Source: Palsa-892 sp035295845
Lineage (GTDB): Bacteria; Pseudomonadota; Alphaproteobacteria; Rhizobiales; Xanthobacteraceae
Reading direction: 5' to 3'
Assembly (NCBI GenBank): GCA_035295845.1
Contig: DATGIF010000032.1
Coordinates: forward strand, 62,001-126,000
Length of the DNA stretch: 64,000 bases
Shown here: piece by piece, positions 45,238-52,958 of the stretch
Numbering within the stretch: position 1 is the stretch's first letter
Layout of the letters: every line of letters starts with the position of its first letter
Made by a program: the position numbers and the translations under genes
Notes under the pieces: model-generated
What the model was told of the DNA's origin: nothing
Seen by the model: the letters and a program-made list of their open reading frames with translations, nothing else
Database searches by the model: none

Positions 45238-46335
45238 ATGGCACTGAAACTCGTCAAGCGAAAGGGATCGAAATATATCTACATGCGGGGCACCGTCCGG
45301 GGGGCTTTCGTTTTTGAAAGCACCGGCGTCATAGACAGGAAGTCCGCGGAGCCTATCCGCGCGCTGCGCGAGGCCGAGCTCATCGAGCAGTCGGTCTTCG
45401 GTAAGCGCGCCACTCTCACCTTCAACGAGGCAGCGGCCCACTATCTGGCCCACCACGGCGCTCCCGAATATGTGGGCAAGCTGGTCAGCCACTTCGGCTC
45501 GCAGCGGAAGCTGCATACGATCTCGCAGTCAGATCTAGATGCCGCCGCCGACGAGATCTATCCGAACGCGAGCTACCAGACCAAGAACCGGCAGGTGCAC
45601 ACGCCTTTCATCGCCATCTGGAACAAGGCGGTCGCCGGCGGGTGGGCGCCGGAAAAGAAATGGTCGCGCCCAAAGAAGCCGAAGGGCACGCTCAACAAGC
45701 CGGCGCCGAAGCGCTCCGGCACGCGCGCTGTCGGCTACGAGCGCGCTTACGAATTCGTCTCGGCCATGAGCCCGGCTCCCGGGCTGATCATGACGTGTCT
45801 GTTTTACACGGGGATGCGGCCGATCGAGCTCATGTCGCTCGACGCGGACGTCGACGACGTCCGTCCCGACGATAGCTGGCTGGTGCTATCGAACTCGAAG
45901 ACCGGCCAGCCGCGCGGCGTGCCGCTCCACGATTTCATCGTGCCGATCTTTCGGGCGCTCAAGACCCGCGGCGGAAGGCTCTTCCGCACGCCCAAGAATA
46001 GGCCCTACACCGATGGGGGGCAGATCAAGACGGCGATCCTCGGCGCGCGCGAGCGCACGGGGATCACGGACGTGTCGCCGTACACCGGCCGGCACACCGT
46101 CTCAACCCAGCTTGTCGTGAACGGGGTCCACCCACATATCAAGGACCAGATCCTCGGCCACGCCGTCACCGAGATGAGCCGCGTCTACACGCACGTCCCG
46201 GTGAAGTCCCTGATCGAAGCGATCAACACACTCCCCGTGCCGCCGGCATGGCGCGAGCTCGAGTGGATCAAGAACCCACTCGCCAAGTCGCGGTACTTCG
46301 TCCGCGAGAAACCACCAGAGGTGAAGACGGCTTGA
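45238..46335 (+). CDS. int: Tyrosine integrase
   Basis: 365 residues. The catalytic domain shows FYTGMRPIELMSL (Arg-I), a Lys/Ser segment SNSKTGQPRGVPL, SPYTGRHTVSTQLV (HxxR replaced by Tyr-Thr-Gly-Arg), ILGHAVTEMSRVYTHV with His and the nucleophilic Tyr. The N-terminus has a core-binding region with QSDLDAAADEIY. It recombines attP into the tRNA-Val 3' end, which lies 1.2 kb downstream. ATG 45238 follows GGGGAG. Confidence 0.88.
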   Translation: MALKLVKRKGSKYIYMRGTVRGAFVFESTGVIDRKSAEPIRALREAELIEQSVFGKRATLTFNEAAAHYLAHHGAPEYVGKLVSHFGSQRKLHTISQSDLDAAADEIYPNASYQTKNRQVHTPFIAIWNKAVAGGWAPEKKWSRPKKPKGTLNKPAPKRSGTRAVGYERAYEFVSAMSPAPGLIMTCLFYTGMRPIELMSLDADVDDVRPDDSWLVLSNSKTGQPRGVPLHDFIVPIFRALKTRGGRLFRTPKNRPYTDGGQIKTAILGARERTGITDVSPYTGRHTVSTQLVVNGVHPHIKDQILGHAVTEMSRVYTHVPVKSLIEAINTLPVPPAWRELEWIKNPLAKSRYFVREKPPEVKTA

Positions 46336-46514
46336 GCCTAGGCATCAATCGCGACAAGTACGAGGACGGCTATTACTGGTGCCGCTGCTCGTCAGACGGG
46401 ACGACTTTCATAGCGCTTCGCGAAGATGGCCTCTGGTACTGCTGCGGCGTCGAGGAGAGCATCGACATCCCCGACTTCGAAGTCATTGGTCCCGTCAGAA
46501 GTGTCGATCACTAA
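46332..46514 (+). CDS. Small early/lysogenic protein (60 aa, TTG start)
   Basis: TTG 46332 overlaps the integrase stop (TTGA). 60 residues: YEDGYYWCRCSSDGTTFIALREDGLWYCCGVEESIDIPDF, with two Cys pairs (CRC and CC), suggestive of a zinc knuckle. Unknown function. The frame runs into repeat family 3. Confidence 0.5.
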   Translation: MSLGINRDKYEDGYYWCRCSSDGTTFIALREDGLWYCCGVEESIDIPDFEVIGPVRSVDH

Positions 46515-46535
46515 ACCACCAAACCACGAAACCAC
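46507..46535 (+). repeat. Repeat family 3, left arm of an inverted pair
   Basis: Contains CTAAACCACCAAACCACGAA; the inverted copy GGTTTAGTGGTTTGGTGGTG lies at 46,829-46,853, so the two arms bracket the ORF at 46,547. The right arm also includes the ribosome site and ATG of the next gene. Confidence 0.75.
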
Positions 46536-46546
46536 AAGGCTCCCCC

Positions 46547-46825
46547 ATGCTCTTCCGACCCAACGTCTATATTCGAAACCCGAATGGTCAGGTCGTTAAC
46601 GCGGCCAACTACGGCGCCAATCACAATCAGCTATCGCCCGCTCCGGTATACAACACCGGCGGCGTCGGCCTTGGGGCGGGCGTGCCCGGCGCGGGGAGAT
46701 TTATTGCTTCACCGGAGCTCGTGATCGAGCTCGTCGTCCGAGACCCTGACGACGGTCGCGAGACTGTGCTATCTGCGGCTGCGCTGCCGGTGAAGGATCT
46801 CATGCGTTCGGCGATGGGCGTCTGA
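46547..46825 (+). CDS. Small protein in an inverted-repeat cassette (92 aa)
   Basis: ATG 46547. 92 residues: Asn-rich N-terminus (YIRNPNGQVVNAANYGANHNQL), Gly-rich middle, then a beta-like segment ELVIELVVRDPDDG and VLSAAALPVKDLM. No signal peptide. It is bracketed by inverted repeats of ~25 bp. Function unknown. Confidence 0.5.
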   Translation: MLFRPNVYIRNPNGQVVNAANYGANHNQLSPAPVYNTGGVGLGAGVPGAGRFIASPELVIELVVRDPDDGRETVLSAAALPVKDLMRSAMGV

Positions 46826-46850
46826 AACGGTTTAGTGGTTTGGTGGTGTG

Positions 46851-47180
46851 ATGAAGCAGGGACCGTTCGTCGAAGTGAACTCAGAGAAGCCGTGGAGAAA
46901 CGAGCAGTTCGATGTAGCTGTCTTCCTCAACAAGCACTCGCCGCCGTTCTCTTTCTACCACATACGCCAGGCGGTGAAATCACACCTGACGCTCAGTATG
47001 CCCTGGAGATATCAGGGCTTCATCCGTAGGGGACCGTTCGGCCGGTTCTTGCAGTGTGCCTATCTGTTTTTTCATCGGCCCGGCCTGATCATCACTTTCG
47101 GCACCGAGTTCGACTATATCGAGCGCTTCTCTCGCCGCATGTGCATTCCGTGTCGCCGCTATATCTGGTGGATTGACTAG
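46851..47180 (+). CDS. Small protein near the att site (109 aa)
   Basis: ATG 46851 (GTG 46848 possible), with GGTGGTGTG of repeat family 3 as ribosome site. 109 residues, basic and aromatic (FHRPGLIITFGTEFDY, RRMCIPCRRYIWW), with CxxC. The C-terminal Cys pair could bind zinc. Function unknown. Confidence 0.5.
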   Translation: MKQGPFVEVNSEKPWRNEQFDVAVFLNKHSPPFSFYHIRQAVKSHLTLSMPWRYQGFIRRGPFGRFLQCAYLFFHRPGLIITFGTEFDYIERFSRRMCIPCRRYIWWID

Positions 47181-47188
47181 ACAGGAAT

Positions 47189-47206
47189 GTAACCTTCGGG
47201 GTAACC
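47189..47206 (+). repeat. Repeat family 1, right-most copy
   Basis: GTAACC-TTCGG-GGTAACC, 20 nt before ATG 47227, whose own ribosome site is a partial copy of the same repeat (GGAGGTATCC). It lies between the two genes at the end of the prophage. Confidence 0.75.
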
Positions 47207-47226
47207 CTCGATCCCGGAGGTATCCC

Positions 47227-47508
47227 ATGCAGCGAGCTCTCGAGGCCCTTCAGGGCAACGTCTGGATCCGGTCGGCGCTGGTCGCCGTAATCGCCGCGGC
47301 GATCGCGGCACTCATGCTCCCCGCACCCACCCTGCTCAAGGCGACCTGGTATGTCGGCTATTTCCTGCCCGCCATTGCCGCAGGCGCGGCCGCTGGCTTC
47401 TTGTTTTGGAGCCGGCGCGTATGGATCTGGGTCACGGTCGTTTTCGTGCTGCTGACGCTGTCGACGCTGGTCAAGGGAATTTATGTGCAATTTCCGAGCA
47501 TAGGCTAG
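47227..47508 (+). CDS. Small membrane protein at prophage end (93 aa)
   Basis: ATG 47227 with GGAGGTATCCC. Two to three hydrophobic segments: LVAVIAAAIAALML, ATWYVGYFLPAIAAGAAAGFLFW and IWVTVVFVLLTLSTLVKGIYV. No soluble domain. Its place beside att suggests a lysogenic-conversion gene, possibly a superinfection-exclusion protein (inference). Confidence 0.55.
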   Translation: MQRALEALQGNVWIRSALVAVIAAAIAALMLPAPTLLKATWYVGYFLPAIAAGAAAGFLFWSRRVWIWVTVVFVLLTLSTLVKGIYVQFPSIG

Positions 47509-47561
47509 TTGCGCGCACCATAAACTACTGGCGCGATTACCTTTTCACGAATCCGGCCTAA

Positions 47562-47609
47562 CCCTTCACACGGGAAAGGTCACAGGTTCAATCCCTGTAG
47601 CGCCCACCA
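47562..47609 (+). other. attR: 3' fragment of tRNA-Val(CAC)
   Basis: The 48 nt from the anticodon stem to CCA match the 3' half of tRNA-Val: CCC stem with loop TTCACAC (anticodon CAC), variable region, T arm ACAGGTTCAATCCCTGT and acceptor GCGCCCACCA. There is no 5' half with D arm, and the two bases before CCC do not pair with the following AA. So it is the duplicate left by phage integration, and the core site lies within this sequence. Confidence 0.8.
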
Positions 47610-47658
47610 TCTCGCTGCATCTACCGCGAGCTCCGAGCCGCATGCTACGTTCGGCGCG

Positions 47659-48030
47659 ATGGCGATGCGACCCGAAGACCTGCATCCGGCCCTGAGCGAA
47701 GCCTACAACGCCGGCGATCTCGAGGGCGTGCTCGCGCTCTACGACCCGAAGGCCGTTTTCGTGATCAAGCCGGGCCGCGTAACCGAAACTCCGGCGGAAT
47801 TGCGCGCCGCGCTCAAACATGTCGTCGATTTGCGCGGCCGCATGACCATTAAACCGCAGAGCTTCATTCGCTCCGACGATGTGGTTTTGGTCCTCGGGAC
47901 GTTTACGCTTGCCGGCCGCCGCGGCGACGGCACCGCGTTCGAGCGCACGTCGCGCTTTGCCGATGTGCTGCGCCGCCAGCCCGACGGCCGTTGGCTTGTC
48001 GCCGTCGACAGTCCCTTTGGCGGCGATTGA
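47659..48030 (+). CDS. SnoaL/DUF4440-like protein (NTF2 fold)
   Basis: 123 residues, first chromosomal gene after the prophage. HPALSEAYNAGDLEGVLALYDPKAVFVI, then a beta segment and RTSRFADVLRRQPDGRWLVAVD, matching DUF4440/SnoaL-like NTF2-fold proteins that bind small molecules or act as accessory enzymes. It may have been adjacent to the tRNA before the phage arrived. Specific role unknown. Confidence 0.7.
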   Translation: MAMRPEDLHPALSEAYNAGDLEGVLALYDPKAVFVIKPGRVTETPAELRAALKHVVDLRGRMTIKPQSFIRSDDVVLVLGTFTLAGRRGDGTAFERTSRFADVLRRQPDGRWLVAVDSPFGGD

Positions 48031-48079
48031 ACCGAAATACGCGGGTGCCCGGACTTGGCAAGTCGCCCCGCGCGAAGAC

Positions 48080-48808
48080 CTAGCTCTCGCCCACGGCGGC
48101 GTGATGCGCCCGCTGCCAAAGGTAGCCGGACACGAGCACAAGAAGCGCGCCGGCGATCTCCACGATAAGTTCCAAATTCAGATTTGGATTGAAACCGCCG
48201 AGGAAGAATTCGATGAACGGATCGCCGGCGAAGATATCGCCCGCGACCCAGCCGAGAATACCCGCGCCGCCCCAGACCAGGATCGGAAAGCGCTCGAGGA
48301 GTGCCAGGATCAGGGCGCTGCCGGCGATGACGATCGGAATGCTGATCGCAAGCCCGATCGCCAGCAGCACGTAATGCCCCTTGGCGACGGCGGCGACCGC
48401 GATCACATTGTCGAGGCTCATGACGAGATCGGCGACGAGAACGATCCAGACCGCGCGCCACAAATCCTCGACCGCCTCGGGCGTGTCTTCTTCGTCGTGC
48501 CGCTGCGGCGCGAGCAGCTTGATGGCGATCCAGAACAGCGCGAGCGCGCCTACCACGCGCAGATAAGGCAGCGTCATCAGCATCGAGATGATGCCGGTGA
48601 ACACGATGAGCAGGATCGAGGCGAAGCCCGCGCCGATGATCATGCCCCACATCCGCTCGCGCGGCGGCAGCGCGCGGCAGGCGAGCGCGATCACCACCGC
48701 ATTGTCGCCAGAAAGCAAAATGTTGATCCAGACCATTTGCAGGAGGGATGCCCAGAAGGCGGGCTGGGTAAAATCTTCAACGATTGCGGCCCAATCAAAC
48801 ATGCCCAA
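48080..48808 (-). CDS. TerC family integral membrane protein
   Basis: 242 residues with about seven hydrophobic helices. Conserved acidic residues lie in LSGDNAVVIALA (~34-45) and LVMSLDNVIAVAA (~127-139), the duplicated (S)xDN motif of TerC/YjbE-type membrane proteins. These are linked to metal (Mn2+) export and tellurite resistance. ATG 48808 or 48802. Minus strand, next to the antiporter. Confidence 0.85.
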   Translation of the reverse strand: MGMFDWAAIVEDFTQPAFWASLLQMVWINILLSGDNAVVIALACRALPPRERMWGMIIGAGFASILLIVFTGIISMLMTLPYLRVVGALALFWIAIKLLAPQRHDEEDTPEAVEDLWRAVWIVLVADLVMSLDNVIAVAAVAKGHYVLLAIGLAISIPIVIAGSALILALLERFPILVWGGAGILGWVAGDIFAGDPFIEFFLGGFNPNLNLELIVEIAGALLVLVSGYLWQRAHHAAVGES

Positions 48809-48876
48809 CTCAGTATCATCATTCGTTGGGGTGATCGTTCAAATAATGACGTGACGTTGACGAGCGTTTCGTGTCG

Positions 48877-50130
48877 CTATCGCCGCCCTTTGCTTTTCTT
48901 CAAAAGCCCAAGCCTCGCTCCCAGCCACTTCGTCGTCGTCGCCTGGATGAGAATCGTCATCAGAATGGCGATGAAGGTGACGGACGCGATCATCTGCGCG
49001 CCCGGCGCCTTCATGCCGAGGAGGAGGCCCGCGAGCGCCGCCGGGATCACGCCGGTCTCGCGCGTCCAGCACATGAACAGCATCTCGTTGAGGCTCCAGC
49101 GCGCGCGCCGGTCGGGCCACGCGCAGAGGAAGACGGTCAGCGGCCGCGCGATCAGCATGAAAATCGTGACCACGAGAATGCCGCCCGCGAGATACTTGTT
49201 CATCAGGCCGAAATCGACCTGGGCGCCGAGCAGGATAAAAATGAAGAGCCGCATGATGAAGGCGGTGGTCGCCACGTATTCGTCGAGCCTCCGCGCTTCG
49301 CCCTTTTCCATCTTGAAGCCGAAAGCGTCCTTGTTGCCGAGCATGACGCCGAAGACGAAAACGGCCATGAACCCGCTCGCTTGCAGGCCGTCGGCGGCGA
49401 AGTAGGCGCCGATGACAGCGACGATCGTCACCACCGGCGCGTATTCGACGAGAAACGACCAGCGCTCATGCGCGATCAGGAGCGCGGCGAGGTAGCCGAG
49501 CACGACGCCGGCGGCAATGCCGATCGCCGCCTGCTTCAACAGATCGAATAACGAGGAGACCAGCGAGAATTGGCCGGTGCCCATGGCGACCGCAAGCACG
49601 CCGAAGGTGATGATCGCGCCCGTCGCGTCGTTGAGCGCGGACTCGCTCACCACCGTTTGCGCCACACGGTCGCGAATGTGGACCTGCCGAAAGATGGGAA
49701 CGAGCGTCGCGGGGTCGGTCGAGCCGAGCGTGGCGCCGAGAAGCATCGCCACGATCAGCGGAACGCCGAGAATGAAATAGGCGGCAACGCTGGTGATCGC
49801 CGCGGTGATCACGACGCCGATCGTGGCGATCACGGCGATCGTGATCCACACGCCCTTCAACACGCTGAAACGCAGCGAAGCGCCGCCGTCGAACAGAATG
49901 TAGCTCGCGCCAAAGAGAAGAATGATCTGGTTCAGCGACGAATCCGCCGGGATGTTGACGAGGCCGAGCATTGCCGGACCGATCGCCATGCCGACGAGTA
50001 GAAAAAGCGCAATGTCGGGAATCTTGATCTTCTGCGCCACGAAGGCGGTGACGAGGCCGACGGCGAGGATGAGCCCGCAATTCAGCAGCGTGTGTTTGGC
50101 AATTTCAATCGAGCTCGATGGATCCACGCC
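48877..50130 (-). CDS. CPA1-type cation/proton antiporter
   Basis: 417 residues from GTG 50130 (AGGGGGAAGG upstream); a much longer upstream frame lacks membrane character and is rejected. About 12 hydrophobic helices; the ion-binding pair is seen at SALNDATGAII with Asn-Asp (~165), a CPA1 feature. It exchanges Na+ or K+ for H+. No C-terminal NAD-binding domain. Likely a single-gene transcript, followed by the TerC gene on the same strand. Confidence 0.8.
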   Translation of the reverse strand, partial: GVDPSSSIEIAKHTLLNCGLILAVGLVTAFVAQKIKIPDIALFLLVGMAIGPAMLGLVNIPADSSLNQIILLFGASYILFDGGASLRFSVLKGVWITIAVIATIGVVITAAITSVAAYFILGVPLIVAMLLGATLGSTDPATLVPIFRQVHIRDRVAQTVVSESALNDATGAIITFGVLAVAMGTGQFSLVSSLFDLLKQAAIGIAAGVVLGYLAALLIAHERWSFLVEYAPVVTIVAVIGAYFAADGLQASGFMAVFVFGVMLGNKDAFGFKMEKGEARRLDEYVATTAFIMRLFIFILLGAQVDFGLMNKYLAGGILVVTIFMLIARPLTVFLCAWPDRRARWSLNEMLFMCWTRETGVIPAALAGLLLGMKAPGAQMIASVTFIAILMTILIQATTTKWLGARLGLLKKSKGRR

Positions 50131-50368
50131 TTCCCCCTTGCGCCCCGTTTTTTTGTTGCCGAATAGCCGTGGGCGCGCCCCGAAAAATGCTGCCCGACGC
50201 GCGAGGAATTGGCAAGTTGCGTGAACATCGCCCGCTGCTTCCGCCGCAGGTCGCTGCGATTTCATCTGATTTGCGGCGTGATCATTACAAAGGCGAAAAC
50301 GGTGAGCCGCGCCATCTTTGCGACATTCCGGCCCGCTGATATGGAGTAAGCGGAATCGGGAGGCCGAA

Positions 50369-51241
50369 TTGCAACGACGCGATTTCATAGCTGGCTCGGC
50401 GGCGATGCTTGCGGCCGCCACGCTTCCCCGCCTCGCGCACGCCAACGTGCCTGCGCCCTATAGCTGGGAACAATCGCCGCCGACCGCGAGCGGCGACGCC
50501 TTCATCCGCTGGATGGTCGCGAACCGCGGCGAGGACCCCAAAATTCTCGCCGCGCGCTGGGACCGTTATCTCTTCCTCAAGGCGAACCACGACTTCGTCA
50601 ATGACCGCAACGGCCGTGCTTTCCTGCTCACGCCGCGCGACGAATTCGTGATGAAGCGCGACATCTCGCGCGCCTATGACCGCGACTTCCACGATATCGG
50701 CTTCGGCGTCACGATCTCGGGGCCGCTCGTCGTGAGCCGCATGACCTCGACGATCGACGTACAGTTCGGCGAGAAGGTGCTGGAGATCGGCACCGGCTCC
50801 GGCAACCAGTCGGCGTATCTCGCGAACCTCACCGACAAGGTGTGGACGATCGAGATCATCAAACCCTTGGCCGAACGCACGCGCGGCCTCTACGACAACC
50901 TGATCTCGCGCGGCTACACCGAATATAAAGCGATCAATACCAAGCAAGCCGACGGCTATTACGGCTGGGAGGAAGCGGCGCCGTTCGACAAGATCATCGT
51001 CACTTGCGGCATCGACCACATTCCGCCGCCGCTCCTCGCGCAGCTCCGGCCGAACGGCATCATGGTGATCCCGGTGGGCCCGCCGGGCGCGCACGTGATC
51101 CTGAAAGTGGTGAAGCAGCAGGAGCCCGGCGGCTCGATCCGGGTCGCGCGTTCGAACGTCTATAACAAGGTCGTGCCCTTCGTCCCCTTCACCAAGCTGC
51201 AGGGCGACGCCATCAAGGGAACGCACGACGGCGGGCGTTGA
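50369..51241 (+). CDS. Tat-signal PCMT-like methyltransferase
   Basis: 290 residues. TTG 50369 after GGAGG; the N-terminus QRRDFIAGSAAMLAAATLPRLAHA is a twin-arginine signal. The rest is protein-L-isoaspartate O-methyltransferase-like: FGVTISGPLVVSRM, VLEIGTGSGNQSAYLA (SAM-binding motif I) and IIVTCGIDHIPPPLLAQLRPNG. SAM is cytoplasmic, so an exported methyltransferase is odd; it may be an unusual periplasmic role, or the signal may be uncleaved and serve as an anchor. Confidence 0.75.
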   Translation: MQRRDFIAGSAAMLAAATLPRLAHANVPAPYSWEQSPPTASGDAFIRWMVANRGEDPKILAARWDRYLFLKANHDFVNDRNGRAFLLTPRDEFVMKRDISRAYDRDFHDIGFGVTISGPLVVSRMTSTIDVQFGEKVLEIGTGSGNQSAYLANLTDKVWTIEIIKPLAERTRGLYDNLISRGYTEYKAINTKQADGYYGWEEAAPFDKIIVTCGIDHIPPPLLAQLRPNGIMVIPVGPPGAHVILKVVKQQEPGGSIRVARSNVYNKVVPFVPFTKLQGDAIKGTHDGGR

Positions 51242-51251
51242 CGCCTTCCGC

Positions 51252-51638
51252 CTAGGAGCCTTTCGACGCTTCTCGCGAAAGTCCCTGGGCTTTGAGCGCA
51301 TCGAGGTATTTTTGAAACCGCGCCTCCTGCTCGCGGCCGAGCTCGTGCAAATAATCCCACGAATAAATTCCCGTCGAATGCATATCGTCGAACACGAGCC
51401 GCACCGCGTAATTGCCGACGGGCCGCACTTCGAGAATTTCCACCGCGCGCTTGCCCGGCACGGTCTTGCGCTCGTCGGGGCCGTGCCCCTGCACCTCGGC
51501 GCTCGGGCTTTCGACCCGCAAGTATTCGGCGGGCAGCGTGAAACGCGCGCCGTCCTCGAAGGCCACGGTGAGGCCGCGGCGGTCCTTGGAGAGCCGCACT
51601 TCCGTGGGCCAGGGGCGGATTTCGGGGGGTGCGGCCAT
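51252..51638 (-). CDS. DUF971 protein
   Basis: 128 residues with the DUF971 (gamma-butyrobetaine hydroxylase N-terminal-like) pattern: TEVRLSKDRRGLTVAFEDGARFTLPAEYLRVESPSAEVQGH, then VGNYAVRLVFDDMHSTGIYSWDYL. In many bacteria this domain occurs alone or fused to Mrp/ApbC iron-sulfur proteins; an Mrp protein is present in this window at 59,446. It probably supports metal or Fe-S handling (inference). Confidence 0.8.
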   Translation of the reverse strand: MAAPPEIRPWPTEVRLSKDRRGLTVAFEDGARFTLPAEYLRVESPSAEVQGHGPDERKTVPGKRAVEILEVRPVGNYAVRLVFDDMHSTGIYSWDYLHELGREQEARFQKYLDALKAQGLSREASKGS

Positions 51639-51714
51639 TCAAGTCTCCGAGAGGGCAAGCGCTGGACGGGGAGCGTTGTCTCCGTCAGAGTCCTACCCCA
51701 GATATAGGCGAGCG

Positions 51715-52761
51715 ATGGCAGACACGCATACCTTGAATCTCGACCGGCCGGCGACGGGCTCGCTTTCGCCGCTCGTCGACAAGTTCGGCCGCGCCATCAC
51801 CTACTTGCGCGTCTCGGTCACCGACCGCTGCGATTTCCGCTGCGTCTATTGCATGGCGGAAAACATGACGTTTCTGCCCAAGCGCGATCTCCTGTCGCTC
51901 GAAGAGCTCGACCGGCTCTGCTCGACGTTCATCGCGCGCGGCGTGAAGAAGCTGCGGCTGACCGGCGGCGAGCCTTTGGTGCGGCGCGATATTATGCTGT
52001 TGTTCCGATCGCTGTCGCGGCATCTTGCGGGCGGCGCGCTGGAAGAATTGACGCTCACCACCAACGGCTCGCAGCTCCCGCGCTTCGCCAGAGAACTCGC
52101 CGATTGCGGCGTGAAACGTATCAACATTTCGCTCGATACGCTCGATGCCGACAAATTCCGCGCCGTCACCCGCTGGGGCGAGCTCGCCAAGGTGCTGGCC
52201 GGCGTCGACGGGGCGCAAGCCGCGGGTCTTGCGGTCAAGATCAACGCCGTCGCGCTGAAGGATACGAATGAAGAAGAAATTCCCGCGCTGATCGAATGGG
52301 CGCACGGGCGCGGCATGGATCTGTCGCTGATCGAAGTGATGCCACTCGGCGACATCGGTCCCGAGCGCGTGGATCAATATCTGCCGCTTTCGCTCGTGCG
52401 CGCGCGGCTGGCACAGCGATATACGCTGGAGGAGATCGACTACCGCACCGGCGGCCCGGCGCGCTACGTGCGCGTCGCCGAAACCGGCGGCCGGCTCGGC
52501 TTCATTACCCCGCTCACGCACAATTTCTGCGAGGGCTGCAATCGCGTGCGCGTCACCTGCACCGGCACGCTCTTCATGTGCCTCGGTCAGGAGGACTCCG
52601 CGGATCTGCGCTCGCCGCTCAGGGCCTCGGAAGCGGACGGCCTCCTGCAGGCCGCGATCGACGAGGCGATTGCGCGCAAGCCGAAGGGCCACGATTTCGT
52701 TATCGACCGCCGCACCCGGCAGCCGGCGCTCGCCCGCCACATGAGCACGACCGGCGGCTGA
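51715..52761 (+). CDS. moaA: GTP 3',8-cyclase (MoaA)
   Basis: 348 residues. Radical-SAM motif CDFRCVYC (~41-48) and TGGEPLVRRD, plus the C-terminal cluster FCEGCNRVRVTCTGTLFMCLG with its three Cys. It catalyses the first step of molybdenum cofactor synthesis from GTP. The C-terminal GG, needed for activation, is present (STTGG). Divergent from the DUF971 gene. Confidence 0.93.
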   Translation: MADTHTLNLDRPATGSLSPLVDKFGRAITYLRVSVTDRCDFRCVYCMAENMTFLPKRDLLSLEELDRLCSTFIARGVKKLRLTGGEPLVRRDIMLLFRSLSRHLAGGALEELTLTTNGSQLPRFARELADCGVKRINISLDTLDADKFRAVTRWGELAKVLAGVDGAQAAGLAVKINAVALKDTNEEEIPALIEWAHGRGMDLSLIEVMPLGDIGPERVDQYLPLSLVRARLAQRYTLEEIDYRTGGPARYVRVAETGGRLGFITPLTHNFCEGCNRVRVTCTGTLFMCLGQEDSADLRSPLRASEADGLLQAAIDEAIARKPKGHDFVIDRRTRQPALARHMSTTGG

Positions 52762-52958
52762 TTGCCGCTTCGGCGGCGCCACAATTTCGTAATGTAGAGT
52801 TGCGGCGACGCCGGCCTACCCCCGCAATCTTGCCGAAAACTTCCCATTGACGGAGACGGCGGTTTCAGTTTGGCTGCCAACAACCGGCCATCATTCGATC
52901 AGAAAAGCCGGATGGGGGGACGCGCGGACAATATTCGCGCCTGACCTGAGGGGGAGGA
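52762..52958. other. Spacer between moaA and dctQ
   Basis: 197 nt with no ORF worth calling. The dctQ start at 52,959 follows GGGGGAGGA. A TTGACG at 52,846 has no convincing -10 partner. Confidence 0.5.

Noticed and set aside
47531..47609. Complete tRNA gene
   Set aside because: Only the 3' half from the anticodon stem on is tRNA-like; no D arm or 5' acceptor strand can be found upstream.
47879..49405. 508-residue plus-strand ORF
   Set aside because: Antisense to the TerC-family and antiporter genes, which have clear membrane-helix patterns.
50285..51658. 457-residue minus-strand ORF
   Set aside because: Antisense to the PCMT-like gene; the DUF971 gene in the same area uses another frame with a recognised domain.
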